A DNA stretch of 62,919 nt from positions 1 through 62,919 of the forward strand of contig JAUSAZ010000042.1 in assembly GCA_030652255.1 (NCBI GenBank). Reading direction: 5' to 3'. This DNA comes from Myxococcales bacterium (GTDB lineage: Bacteria > Myxococcota_A > Polyangia > Polyangiales > Ga0077539). Below are positions 15,920 through 24,053 of this stretch, in pieces. Position numbers and translations under genes: made by a program. Positions within the stretch are counted from its first letter, which is position 1; every line of letters begins with the position of its first letter. Under the pieces are notes generated by a model. It was not told the DNA's origin, ran no database searches, and saw nothing but the letters and a program-made list of their open reading frames with translations.

Positions 15920-16825
15920 TCAGGGGGGGCCCTCGCGGTTGAGCGCGTCGACGACCCCGAAGAGTCCGCCGACGTCGTAGAAGTCCACGGCGACGAAGTT
16001 GGGCAGCCGGCCGCTCTCGCGCATGCAGCGGCGCGCGCGGTCGAGCAGCGCCGGGTCGCGGTTGACCTGCGCCGCCATCGTGCGGTCGGCGACGGGGTCG
16101 CTGATGAAATGGTTGAGCACGAAGAGGGGGTGCCGCGGGTCGCCGCGGTTGCCCGCGCAGCTCATGTCGGCGGGCTCGCGAAACGCGTACGCCGTCTCCC
16201 ACGAGTGCTCGTAGAGGGCGTGGTACCAGTCGGGCGCGCCGCCGCCGGACTCGGCGAAGACCACCAGCCGGCGGCCCGAGGCGATCATCTCGCGCAGCGT
16301 GGGCCACGGCGCCCCGGGGGCTTGGGTGTGCACGTACCCGTCGAGGCCGCTCTGGGCCACGGCCGCGGCGGTGTCCTCGGCGGAGATGTGGCTCTCGACG
16401 AGCAGCGTGACGACCTCGTCGGGGTGCTCGTCGAGGAAGCCCCGCACGCTGCAGAGCCCGTCGGCGAGGGGCCGCCGCCCGATGCGGCAGTCGCCGTGGC
16501 AGAGGTAGGCCTCGCCGCGGTAGTAGTGGGTGTCGAGCATCAGCGCGCGCACGCCGTCGCGCAGGGCGCGTCCGATGGGGTGGCGCTGGTTGGGGATGAA
16601 CCACCCCTCGTCGGCGTTGGACATGGCGTTGTGCGCGGTGGCGTAGACCACCTGGTCGTAGCGCCGGTCGCAGAGGGCCTCGGCGCCGTTGCAGGCGCGC
16701 ACCTCGTCCGCGGGGCGCACGCGCGGCCCTGCGCCGGGAGGGCGGGCGGCGTGGCAGGCGCCCAGGTCGGCCCCGTCGACGCACGAGCACGCGAGCGCGG
16801 CGAGCGCGGCGAGCGCGGCGAGCAT
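15920..16825 (-). CDS. PI-PLC X-domain lipoprotein
   Basis: ATG 16825 was chosen because it gives a lipoprotein signal (MLAALAALAALAC); a start at 16972 would put ~49 charged residues in front. The 301-residue product carries the PI-PLC-type X domain. His65 in VYATAHNAMSNADEGW and His110 in YLCHGDCRIG are the candidate acid-base pair, with Asp98 in LMLDTHYYRGE. HPDEVVTLLVESH near residue 137 fits the barrel. It would cleave phosphoinositide-type heads at the cell surface. Its position beside an inositol-lipid operon suggests turnover of that lipid, or attack on host or prey PI. It is divergent from the GH92 gene. Confidence 0.85.
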   Translation of the reverse strand: MLAALAALAALACSCVDGADLGACHAARPPGAGPRVRPADEVRACNGAEALCDRRYDQVVYATAHNAMSNADEGWFIPNQRHPIGRALRDGVRALMLDTHYYRGEAYLCHGDCRIGRRPLADGLCSVRGFLDEHPDEVVTLLVESHISAEDTAAAVAQSGLDGYVHTQAPGAPWPTLREMIASGRRLVVFAESGGGAPDWYHALYEHSWETAYAFREPADMSCAGNRGDPRHPLFVLNHFISDPVADRTMAAQVNRDPALLDRARRCMRESGRLPNFVAVDFYDVGGLFGVVDALNREGPP

Positions 16826-17010
16826 GAGCGAGCCAGTGGGGGGTGGGGCTCTCACTCCCTCCACGACTAGGCGGAGCCTCAAGGGCCGGTCAAACGACGT
16901 CTCCCTACGTCGGGGCCCGGGAGAGTCCACTGTGCGCGCCGCCTTCGTAGGTGAGGCGCGCGGCCCGCGCATCGTGGCCTCCGCTGGAGCGCGGTACCAT
17001 CCCCGCCGCC

Positions 17011-19359
17011 ATGAAGTCCGCCCGCACCCTGGCGCTCGCGCTCTGCCTCACCGCCTGCTCGGAGCACTCGTCCGCCGCGCCCGCTGCGGACGCCGCGCTC
17101 CCCGACGCGCCCGCCCTCGATGCGCCCGCCGCGGACGCCGCGCTCCCCGACGCGCCCGCTGTCGATGCGCCCGCCGCCGTCGACGTGCCCGCTCCGCCGC
17201 CCGACCCGGTGCGCGCGACGGCGCCGCTGGTGCGCTACGTCGACCCGCTCATCGGCACCGGGGGGCTCGGCTTCGGCACCGGCAGCGCCTTCCCCGGACC
17301 GCAGCGGGCCTTCGGGCTCGCGCGCCCGGGGCCCGACACCAGCAACGACCGCGGCGACGCGCCGGTGTTCTCCCACTGCGCGGGGTACTCCTACGCCGAC
17401 ACGCACGTGGTGGGCTTCAGCCAGCTGCACATGCACGGCACGGGCATCGTCGACCACGGGGCCCTCGGGTTCATGCCCACCATCGGGATGAGCGCCGCGA
17501 AGACCCGGCAGCGCGGGCGCCTGGAGCGCTTCCGCCACGAGCGCGAGACCGCCGCGGCGGGCTACTACCGCGTGGCCTTCGAGGGGAGCGAGACGGTCAC
17601 GGAGATCACCGCCACGGAGCACGTCGCGCTCTACCGGGTGACCTTCCCCCGCGGGGCCGACGGTCACCTGCTCTTCGACGTCGGGCACACCCTCTCCGAC
17701 GTTCGCATCACGGAGGGCGAGGTGGAGGTCGACGCGGCGGCGGGCGAGCTGCGCGGCCGGGTGCGCTTCGCGGGCGGCTACTCCAACCGCTTCGGCGGCG
17801 TGGACGCCTACTGGGTCGCGCGCGTCTCCCGCCCGCTCGCCCGCGCCGGAACCTGGTCCGACGGCGTGCTCACCCCCGCGGTGAATACCCAGTCGGGTAT
17901 CACGGTGGGGGCCTACGTGCCGGTCGACACGGGCGCCGACGCGACGGTGACGGTGGCCATCGGGCTGTCGCTCACCGACCTCGCGCACGCCCGCGCCAAC
18001 CTCGCCGCCGAGGCCGCCGACCTGGACTTCGACCGGGTGCGCCGGGAGTCCACCGCGAGCTGGGAGTCGCTGCTCTCGCGGGTGCAGGTCGAGGCCCGCG
18101 GCGAGCCGGCGCTCAAGATGCTCTACAGCGCCGTGTATCACACGCTGCTGATGCCCACGCTGGCCTCGGACGCCGACGGGGCCTACCGGGGCGTCGACAA
18201 GATGGTGCGGCGCGCGGAGGGCTTCCGGTACTACACCGACCTCTCGCTCTGGGACACGTACCGCACCGAGCACCCGTGGCTCACGATGGTGTACCCGGAC
18301 TACCAGCGCGACTTCGTTCGATCGATCATGGCGATGGGCGAGGTGCTGGGCTTCTACCCCCGCTGGCCGCTGGGCACCGGGGAGACCGGCGGGATGCTCG
18401 GCGACTGCGGCGCGCTGATGGTGGCCGACACCTGGCTGCGCGGCGTGCGCGACTACGACGTCGAGCGCGCGTGGGGCATCGCGCGGGCGGGCGCCTTCGC
18501 CACGCCGAGCCGGCGAGAGGCGCTGGGGGAGTACCTGTCGCTGGGCTACGTGCCCATCGAGGGCCGCGGGTCGAGCGCGTCGGCGACGATGGAGTACGCC
18601 TACGCCGACGGGGCGCTGTCGCGGATGGCGCGGGGCCTCGGGCACGCGGCCGACGCGGAGGTTCTGGCGCAGCGGGCGACGAGCTACCGCAACCTGTACG
18701 ACCCGGCGCAGCGGTGGATGGTGGGCCGACACCGCGACGGGCGCTTCGCGGAGATGCCGCGCGCGGAGTCGTGGCAGGACTACTACTCCGAGGGCAACGC
18801 GTGGCAGTACCTGTGGTTCGCGCCGCACGACCTGGGCGGCCTGGCGACGCTGCTCGGCGGGCGCGAGCGCTTCCTGGCGCGGCTCGACGAGATGTTCGAG
18901 CTGACCTTCGCCGCGCGGCGCACCCCGCTGCCGGACAACTACTACTGGCATGGCAACGAGCCCGACATCCACGCGCCGTGGATCCCGTCGGCCTTCGACG
19001 ACTTCGCGGCCTCGTCGCGCTACGTCGACTGGGTGCGCACGCAGCGCTACACGGCGGGGCCCGACGGCATCCCGGGCAACGACGACGCGGGCACCCTGAG
19101 CGCGTGGTACGTGTTCGCGGCGCTGGGGGTGTTCCCCATCGCGGGCACCGAGGACTGGCTGCTGGCGGCGCCCTCGGTGACCGCCGCGGAGGTGTCGCTC
19201 GGGGGCGGGCGCACGCTGCGGGTGACGGCGCCGGAGGGCGGCACCGGGGCGACGACGGCGCGCTCGCTGCGGTGGGGAACGGAGACGCTGGCGCACCCGC
19301 GGCTCACGCAGGCGCAGGTGGGCGCGGGCGGGACGCTGAGCTTCGAGCTGGGGCGGTAG
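17011..19359 (+). CDS. GH92-family alpha-mannosidase-type lipoprotein
   Basis: The 782-residue protein starts with a lipoprotein signal (ALALCLTAC) and an Asp/Ala/Pro tether encoded by two 45-bp repeats (17086-17175). The GH92 domain follows: YVDPLIGTGG, FGLARPGPDTSNDRGDAP, GFSQLHMHGTG, a WDTYRTEHPW segment near residue 415, GDCGALMVADTWLRG, YYSEGNAWQYLWF (Glu as general acid) and GNDDAGTLSAWYVF (Asp pair as base/calcium site). GH92 enzymes are calcium-dependent exo-alpha-mannosidases. A lipid-anchored surface form could trim mannosylated lipids or external glycans. In-frame start at 16951 lacks a signal peptide. Confidence 0.92.
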   Translation: MKSARTLALALCLTACSEHSSAAPAADAALPDAPALDAPAADAALPDAPAVDAPAAVDVPAPPPDPVRATAPLVRYVDPLIGTGGLGFGTGSAFPGPQRAFGLARPGPDTSNDRGDAPVFSHCAGYSYADTHVVGFSQLHMHGTGIVDHGALGFMPTIGMSAAKTRQRGRLERFRHERETAAAGYYRVAFEGSETVTEITATEHVALYRVTFPRGADGHLLFDVGHTLSDVRITEGEVEVDAAAGELRGRVRFAGGYSNRFGGVDAYWVARVSRPLARAGTWSDGVLTPAVNTQSGITVGAYVPVDTGADATVTVAIGLSLTDLAHARANLAAEAADLDFDRVRRESTASWESLLSRVQVEARGEPALKMLYSAVYHTLLMPTLASDADGAYRGVDKMVRRAEGFRYYTDLSLWDTYRTEHPWLTMVYPDYQRDFVRSIMAMGEVLGFYPRWPLGTGETGGMLGDCGALMVADTWLRGVRDYDVERAWGIARAGAFATPSRREALGEYLSLGYVPIEGRGSSASATMEYAYADGALSRMARGLGHAADAEVLAQRATSYRNLYDPAQRWMVGRHRDGRFAEMPRAESWQDYYSEGNAWQYLWFAPHDLGGLATLLGGRERFLARLDEMFELTFAARRTPLPDNYYWHGNEPDIHAPWIPSAFDDFAASSRYVDWVRTQRYTAGPDGIPGNDDAGTLSAWYVFAALGVFPIAGTEDWLLAAPSVTAAEVSLGGGRTLRVTAPEGGTGATTARSLRWGTETLAHPRLTQAQVGAGGTLSFELGR

Positions 19360-19398
19360 GCGGGCGGGGGAAGGTCCGCGTGGTAGCGTCGGCGGACG

Positions 19399-20478
19399 AT
19401 GATCGAGACGATCACCCTGCGAAACTACCGGGGGCACACGGACACGACGATCCGCTGCGCCCGGTTCACCGTGCTCGTGGGCGAGAACGCGTGCGGCAAG
19501 ACGAGCGTCCTGAAGGCGGTGCAGTGGGTCTCGCGAGGCATTGAAGACAAGCTCTCGGGGGGAATGCTCCGGCGCGGGGCGCTACAGCTCGACATCGGGG
19601 TCGCGGGCGTCGAGGCGGAGCGCGCATGGCGCATCGACGCGATGTACCGTCCGGCTACGACGGGAGATGAACTCGAGCTGGTCCGCGCCGGGGTGCAGAA
19701 CCTCGATGACGGCTCCATGGCCTCGCGCCCCCGCGCGATGTTCCTCGCGCTGAACACCGATGACCTCGCGGCGACGTCGGCTCCGAGATCCGTGCGACCG
19801 GTGCTCACGCCCTCTGGAGCTGGTCTTGCGTCGGTGCTCGCGCACCTCAAGCTGGCGGAGACAGAGCGCTTCGAGCGCATCGTCGCGCAGCTGCGCGAGG
19901 TCGTCCCGATCACCAAGGACCTCGGCTTCACCCGCGCGCAGGTCACCGAGATGGTCCCGAGGGCGGTGCAGGTGGAGGGGCGTGCGGTCGAGGTGGTCTC
20001 TGCGGTCACCACGATCCACGATGTCCTCCTCTTCGATTTCATCGATGCGCCGAGGGTGCCCGCGTCGCTCGTCAGCGAGGGAACCCTCCTGGTGCTCGGC
20101 GTGCTCACCGCGCTGGAGACGCTCGATCGCGACACCTATATCGACAACGACGGCGTGCGGAATGTGATGCACCACCCGGTCGCGGTGGTGCTCATCGACG
20201 ACCTCGACCGGGCGCTCCATCCCCGCGCCCAGCGCACCTTCGTCACCATGCTACGCCGGGTGCTCGACTCCCACCCCAACCTCCAGATCATCGCGACGTC
20301 GCACTCGCCCTACCTCGTCGACTCGATGCGGCCCGAAGAGGTCGTCGTGCTGGGGCGTGACCCGGGCGGCCGTGTCGTCGCGAAGCGCCTCGATGAGTTC
20401 CCCGACGACCGCCTGCGGGGCATGCTGTCGACCGGGGAACTGTGGATGTCTGAAGGGGACGACTGGGTCTCCCGGTGA
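19399..20478 (+). CDS. AAA15/AAA21-type (RecF/OLD-like) ATPase, first gene of a two-gene module
   Basis: The 359-residue protein has an ABC-like ATPase fold: MIETITLRNYRGH at the N-terminus, Walker A GENACGKTS (residues 28-36), Walker B VVLIDDLDRALHP near residue 262, and the switch histidine in IATSHSPYLVD near 300. The catalytic Glu usual after Walker B (IDE) is Asp here. Proteins of this type work with Toprim nucleases in OLD, Gabija, PARIS and AbiL-like defence modules. The next gene overlaps by 4 bp (GTGA) and is Toprim-like. No DNA-repair or replication neighbours are present. Confidence 0.85.
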   Translation: MIETITLRNYRGHTDTTIRCARFTVLVGENACGKTSVLKAVQWVSRGIEDKLSGGMLRRGALQLDIGVAGVEAERAWRIDAMYRPATTGDELELVRAGVQNLDDGSMASRPRAMFLALNTDDLAATSAPRSVRPVLTPSGAGLASVLAHLKLAETERFERIVAQLREVVPITKDLGFTRAQVTEMVPRAVQVEGRAVEVVSAVTTIHDVLLFDFIDAPRVPASLVSEGTLLVLGVLTALETLDRDTYIDNDGVRNVMHHPVAVVLIDDLDRALHPRAQRTFVTMLRRVLDSHPNLQIIATSHSPYLVDSMRPEEVVVLGRDPGGRVVAKRLDEFPDDRLRGMLSTGELWMSEGDDWVSR

Positions 20479-21239
20479 CGCTGCGGGTGCTGGTGTTCGC
20501 CGAGGATGCCCTCGGATTGATCCTGGCCCGGGACCTCTGCGACCGCGTCGTGCTCGAGCGCGGCCCCGGGTGGCTCGCAGAGGTCTGGAGTGACCCCTCC
20601 CTCATTGAAACCCAGCGCGTCTGGCGGGGCATCGAGCCCACCGATTCGTGGACGAAATGGACCCGGCTCTCGGATCACGACCGGCGTCACCGGGCGGTGC
20701 ACGGGCTCGGGATGAAGGGGCACGCCCTTGTCGCCTATCGGGCCGCGCACATCGCCGCGCGGCTCGACCCGATCCCCGACGTGGTGGTGTTCTGCATCGA
20801 CACACAGGGCAAGGCCGACCTCCGTGAGGAGATGCTGGACGGGCTGCGCAGGGCGCGGGTTGATGACCTGGCCTTCGTCCTCGCGGTCGCGCACCAGGAG
20901 TCCGAGGCGTGGGTGCTCGCCGGGTTTGCGCCGGAGGGCGTCGCAGAAGAGACAATGCTCCGCAGGCAGGTGGTGGTGCACGGCTTCGATCCGACGAGAG
21001 ATCCCCATCGCCTGACACCCAACCGTCCGACCGATCCCCATGACGCGAAGCGGGTGGGCTCCGCCCTGCTGCCCGACGGGATGGTCTCACAGCGTGCGCG
21101 GCGCTGCTGGCTCGATGCTCCGCTGGATGACCTCGAGCGTCACGGTCGCGCCACGGGGCTACCCGAGTACCTCGCCGACATTGCCCGGAGCGTGCTTCCG
21201 CTGCTCACGGGTGGGGCTGTGGGTTCCACCGGTCATTGA
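20475..21239 (+). CDS. Toprim-like (DUF4276/RloB-type) partner of the AAA ATPase
   Basis: GTG 20475 overlaps the ATPase stop. The 254-residue product begins with a strand and acidic loop (LRVLVFAEDALGLILARDL, Glu9), then VVVFCIDTQGKADLREE near residue 97 and AVAHQESEAWVLAGF near residue 137. The order E ... D-x(6)-D ... E-x-E-x-W matches DUF4276-like Toprim nucleases, whose last motif usually reads 'E.E.W.LAD'. The C-terminal third is His/Asp/Arg-rich with THDAKR-like content (PHDAKRVGSALLP). Such proteins act as effectors activated by a partner ATPase. Family assignment is by motif only. Confidence 0.65.
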   Translation: MTLRVLVFAEDALGLILARDLCDRVVLERGPGWLAEVWSDPSLIETQRVWRGIEPTDSWTKWTRLSDHDRRHRAVHGLGMKGHALVAYRAAHIAARLDPIPDVVVFCIDTQGKADLREEMLDGLRRARVDDLAFVLAVAHQESEAWVLAGFAPEGVAEETMLRRQVVVHGFDPTRDPHRLTPNRPTDPHDAKRVGSALLPDGMVSQRARRCWLDAPLDDLERHGRATGLPEYLADIARSVLPLLTGGAVGSTGH

Positions 21240-21414
21240 CCCGCCCGGTTCGAGGGGGGGGGGCTGACCTTCGCGTCGGCGTTCCATTGGTCGCAGGCGT
21301 CGTGGCAGGACGTCGTCGGCGAATCGCTGCGAGACGTCTGGGACCGGGCGCTCGTCGCTCCGCCGAGCACGCTCCACAGCACGGCGCCTGCCGTTGATCT
21401 GGTAGTCTGCGCCG

Positions 21415-22899
21415 ATGCGAGGGGCGATGGCCGCGGCGGGGTGGGTGGCGCTCGCGGCAAGCTGTGAGCAGGCGCGCACGGAGCTGGTGGCGCGGGTGGA
21501 CTCGGAGGTCCCGTGGGGCGCTGGGGCCAGCGTGCAGAGCGTCAGTCTCACGGTGCGCCGGGGCGGCCCGACGGGTCCCCTCCGGAGCGCCCGCACCACG
21601 ACGCTGGGTGTCGGCGGCGAGCGCCGCCCGCTACCCCTCCTGGTGGGCGTCCTCCCCGGCGACGACACCGACACCCCGGTCTGGATCGAGGTCCTCGGCT
21701 GCGGTGATCCCAACGGGTGCACCGCGTCTACCGCGGTGGTGGCGCAACGCGCTGTGGTGCGCTTCTCCCGCGGACAGACCGAGGAGGTCCCGCTGCTGCT
21801 GGCGTCCGCGTGCGTCGGCGTAGGGGGGCGCTGCCAGAGCGACGAGCGGTGCGGGATGGACGGGCGCTGCGAACCTGCGACACGAGCGCCGGTGCGCCCC
21901 TTCGATGGGACCGACGCGGGGGCACTGGCCGACGTCGCCATGGACGTGAGCAGGGTCGACGCGACAGCAGCGCGCGACGTCTCGCCACCCTACGACCTCA
22001 CCGCCGCCGACCTCCCGCAGCTGGTCGATGCACCCGCCGTAGATCTCCCCACGGGGGACGGAGCAGCGTCATGCGGCGCCTCGGAGGTCCGATGCGCCGG
22101 GGCGTGCGTCGCGGCGTTGCGCGACCCGATGAACTGCGGCGCCTGCGGGCGCGTGTGCCCGCCCAGCCAGTCGTGCGAGGCGGGGAGCTGCGTGGCGCTG
22201 ACGTGCCCCGCAGGGATGCGTCTGATCCCGTCGGGCGCGTTTTCGATGGGTGACGCCGATCCTCGCAGCATCGGCGCCCAGCCCCCGCACATGGTCACCC
22301 TCTCGGCCTTCTGCATGGACCTGACCGAGGTCACGGTTGCCGCGTACCGGGCGTGCCCTGCATCGACGTGCCCGCCTCCGGGAAGCGGCGAGGATTGCAA
22401 CTGGCCCGAATCCGGACGCGACAGCCATCCCATCAACTGCGTTGACCGGGCGCAGTCACGCGCATACTGCCAATCCGTCGGCGGGGACCTTCCGACGGAA
22501 GCCCAGTGGGAGTACGCCGCACGCGGAACCGACGGGCGAATGTATCCCTGGGGCGACGACGCGCCCCTCTCCCGGGTCTGCTGGCGCGATGGCATGAGCG
22601 CACCGAACGGCACCTGCCCGGTCGGGCTGTTTCCGTCCGGCCGCTCACCGTTCGGACTCTTCGACATGGCCGGCAATGTGATGGAGTGGACCTTGGACTG
22701 GTACGGCCCCTATCCCGCAGCGGCGGTGGTCAATCCCACGGGTCCGGATGCGGGTACGCAGGGCATCGTGCGCGGCGGAGCGTGGACCCAAACCAGGCTG
22801 AGCGCCGCCGCCGTGCGCACGGCCTTTCGTAGCGGCGTTGACCCCGCGAACCCGAGTCTCAACGTCGGGTTCCGCTGCGCCCACGCCCCGCTTCGGTGA
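21415..22899 (+). CDS. SUMF1/formylglycine-generating-enzyme-like lipoprotein
   Basis: The 494-residue protein has a lipoprotein signal (AAAGWVALAASC). A beta-rich N-terminal domain follows, then an Asp/Ala-rich tether (~residues 160-210) and one copy of the Cys module NCGACGRVCPPSQSCEAGSC. From ~265 to the end is a SUMF1/FGE-sulfatase domain with GMRLIPSGAFSMGD, FCMDLTEVTVAAY, LPTEAQWEYAARG, YPWGDD, DMAGNVMEWTLDWYG, VRGGAW and VGFRCAHA. True FGEs oxidise sulfatase cysteines; many bacterial SUMF1 proteins bind or modify other partners, and no sulfatase is nearby. The Cys module also occurs in the large repeat protein at 29221. Confidence 0.85.
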   Translation: MRGAMAAAGWVALAASCEQARTELVARVDSEVPWGAGASVQSVSLTVRRGGPTGPLRSARTTTLGVGGERRPLPLLVGVLPGDDTDTPVWIEVLGCGDPNGCTASTAVVAQRAVVRFSRGQTEEVPLLLASACVGVGGRCQSDERCGMDGRCEPATRAPVRPFDGTDAGALADVAMDVSRVDATAARDVSPPYDLTAADLPQLVDAPAVDLPTGDGAASCGASEVRCAGACVAALRDPMNCGACGRVCPPSQSCEAGSCVALTCPAGMRLIPSGAFSMGDADPRSIGAQPPHMVTLSAFCMDLTEVTVAAYRACPASTCPPPGSGEDCNWPESGRDSHPINCVDRAQSRAYCQSVGGDLPTEAQWEYAARGTDGRMYPWGDDAPLSRVCWRDGMSAPNGTCPVGLFPSGRSPFGLFDMAGNVMEWTLDWYGPYPAAAVVNPTGPDAGTQGIVRGGAWTQTRLSAAAVRTAFRSGVDPANPSLNVGFRCAHAPLR

Positions 22900-22917
22900 G
22901 ACCGAGCTCCGAGGGCG

Positions 22918-23976
22918 TCACCCCCCGAGCGAGCTCATGTCGACCACGAAGCGGTACCGCACGTCGCTGCGCAGCATGCGCGCGTAGGCCTCGTCGATGC
23001 GCTGCATCGGGATCACCTCGACCTCCGACACGATGCCCCGCTCGGCGCAGAAATCGAGCATCTCCTGGGTCTCGCGGATGCCGCCGATGAGCGACCCGGC
23101 GACGCTGCGCCGGCGGCCGATGAGCCTGCCCACGCTCGGCGCCGGGTGGGCCTTCTCGGGGACGCCCACCAGCACCAGCGCGCCGTCGCGGCGCAGCAGC
23201 CCGGTGTACACGTCGAGGTCGTGCGAGACGGCCACCGTGTCGACGATGAGGTCGAAGCTCCCGGCGTGGCGGCGCATGGCGTCCGCGTCGCGCGAGACCA
23301 CCACCTCGTCGGCCCCGAGGCGCCGCGCGTCGTCGGCCTTCCCCGGCGACGTGGTGAACAACACCGTGTGCGCCCCGAAGGCGTGGGCGAACTTCACCCC
23401 CATGTGCCCGAGGCCGCCGAGCCCCACGATGCCGACCTTCTTCCCCGCCGCGGCGCCCCAGTGCCGCAGCGGCGAGTAGAGCGTGATGCCCGCGCAGAGC
23501 AGCGGCGCCACCGCCGCCAGCGGAAGCTGCTCGGACACCCGCAGGCAGAAGCGCTCGTCGACCACCACCTGGCTGGAGTAGCCGCCGTAGGTCACCTGCC
23601 CGGGGAGGTGCTTGTCGGGGCTGTTGTACGTCCACGTGACGTCGTCGCGCTCGCAGTACTGCTCCAGGCCCGCGCGGCAGCTCGGGCACGTGCGGCACGA
23701 GTCGACCATGCAGCCCACCGCGGCGAGGCCGCCCACCGCGAAGCCCGTCACCTCGCGGCCGACCTTCGTCACACGACCGACGATCTCGTGCCCCGGCACG
23801 CAGGGGTACACCGTGCCGGACCACTCGCCGCGCACCGTGTGGAGGTCGGAGTGGCACACCCCGCAGAAGAGGATCTCGATCTGCACGTCCGTGGCGCCGG
23901 GCTCGCGCCGCTCGAAGTGGAAGGGCGCGAGGGGAGAGGTGGCGTCGAAGCCTGCAAACGCGATGGCCTTGGTCAT
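22918..23976 (-). CDS. Zinc-dependent NAD(P) alcohol dehydrogenase (CAD/YahK type)
   Basis: The 352-residue medium-chain dehydrogenase has catalytic-zinc ligands in FCGVCHSD (Cys38) and GHE (His63-Glu64), structural-zinc cysteines 94, 97, 100 and 108, and the coenzyme motif GLGGLGHMGVKFA near residue 183. The long structural loop and the TYNSPDKHLPGQVTYGGYS segment match the cinnamyl-alcohol/aldehyde reductase group, which reduces a broad range of aldehydes with NADPH. The usual 'GD.VGVG' segment is changed to VGGLAAVG. It stands alone between two genes on the other strand. Confidence 0.93.
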   Translation of the reverse strand: MTKAIAFAGFDATSPLAPFHFERREPGATDVQIEILFCGVCHSDLHTVRGEWSGTVYPCVPGHEIVGRVTKVGREVTGFAVGGLAAVGCMVDSCRTCPSCRAGLEQYCERDDVTWTYNSPDKHLPGQVTYGGYSSQVVVDERFCLRVSEQLPLAAVAPLLCAGITLYSPLRHWGAAAGKKVGIVGLGGLGHMGVKFAHAFGAHTVLFTTSPGKADDARRLGADEVVVSRDADAMRRHAGSFDLIVDTVAVSHDLDVYTGLLRRDGALVLVGVPEKAHPAPSVGRLIGRRRSVAGSLIGGIRETQEMLDFCAERGIVSEVEVIPMQRIDEAYARMLRSDVRYRFVVDMSSLGG

Positions 23977-24053
23977 GGCGCGCAGACTACGACGGGAGCG
24001 GGCGAGCGTCTCTGGGCCTCGGGCGCCCGCTCGGGCTACCCTCCCGCCCCGCC

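Noticed and set aside
19399..21239. Direct assignment of the ATPase/Toprim-like pair to PARIS or Gabija
   Set aside because: Motifs fit the general class, but not closely enough to name one system without a profile search.
21240..21414. Possible gene remnant on the minus strand between the Toprim-like and SUMF1-like genes
   Set aside because: A 75-codon frame with no domain or start context; the gap is short and most likely holds the SUMF1-like gene promoter.
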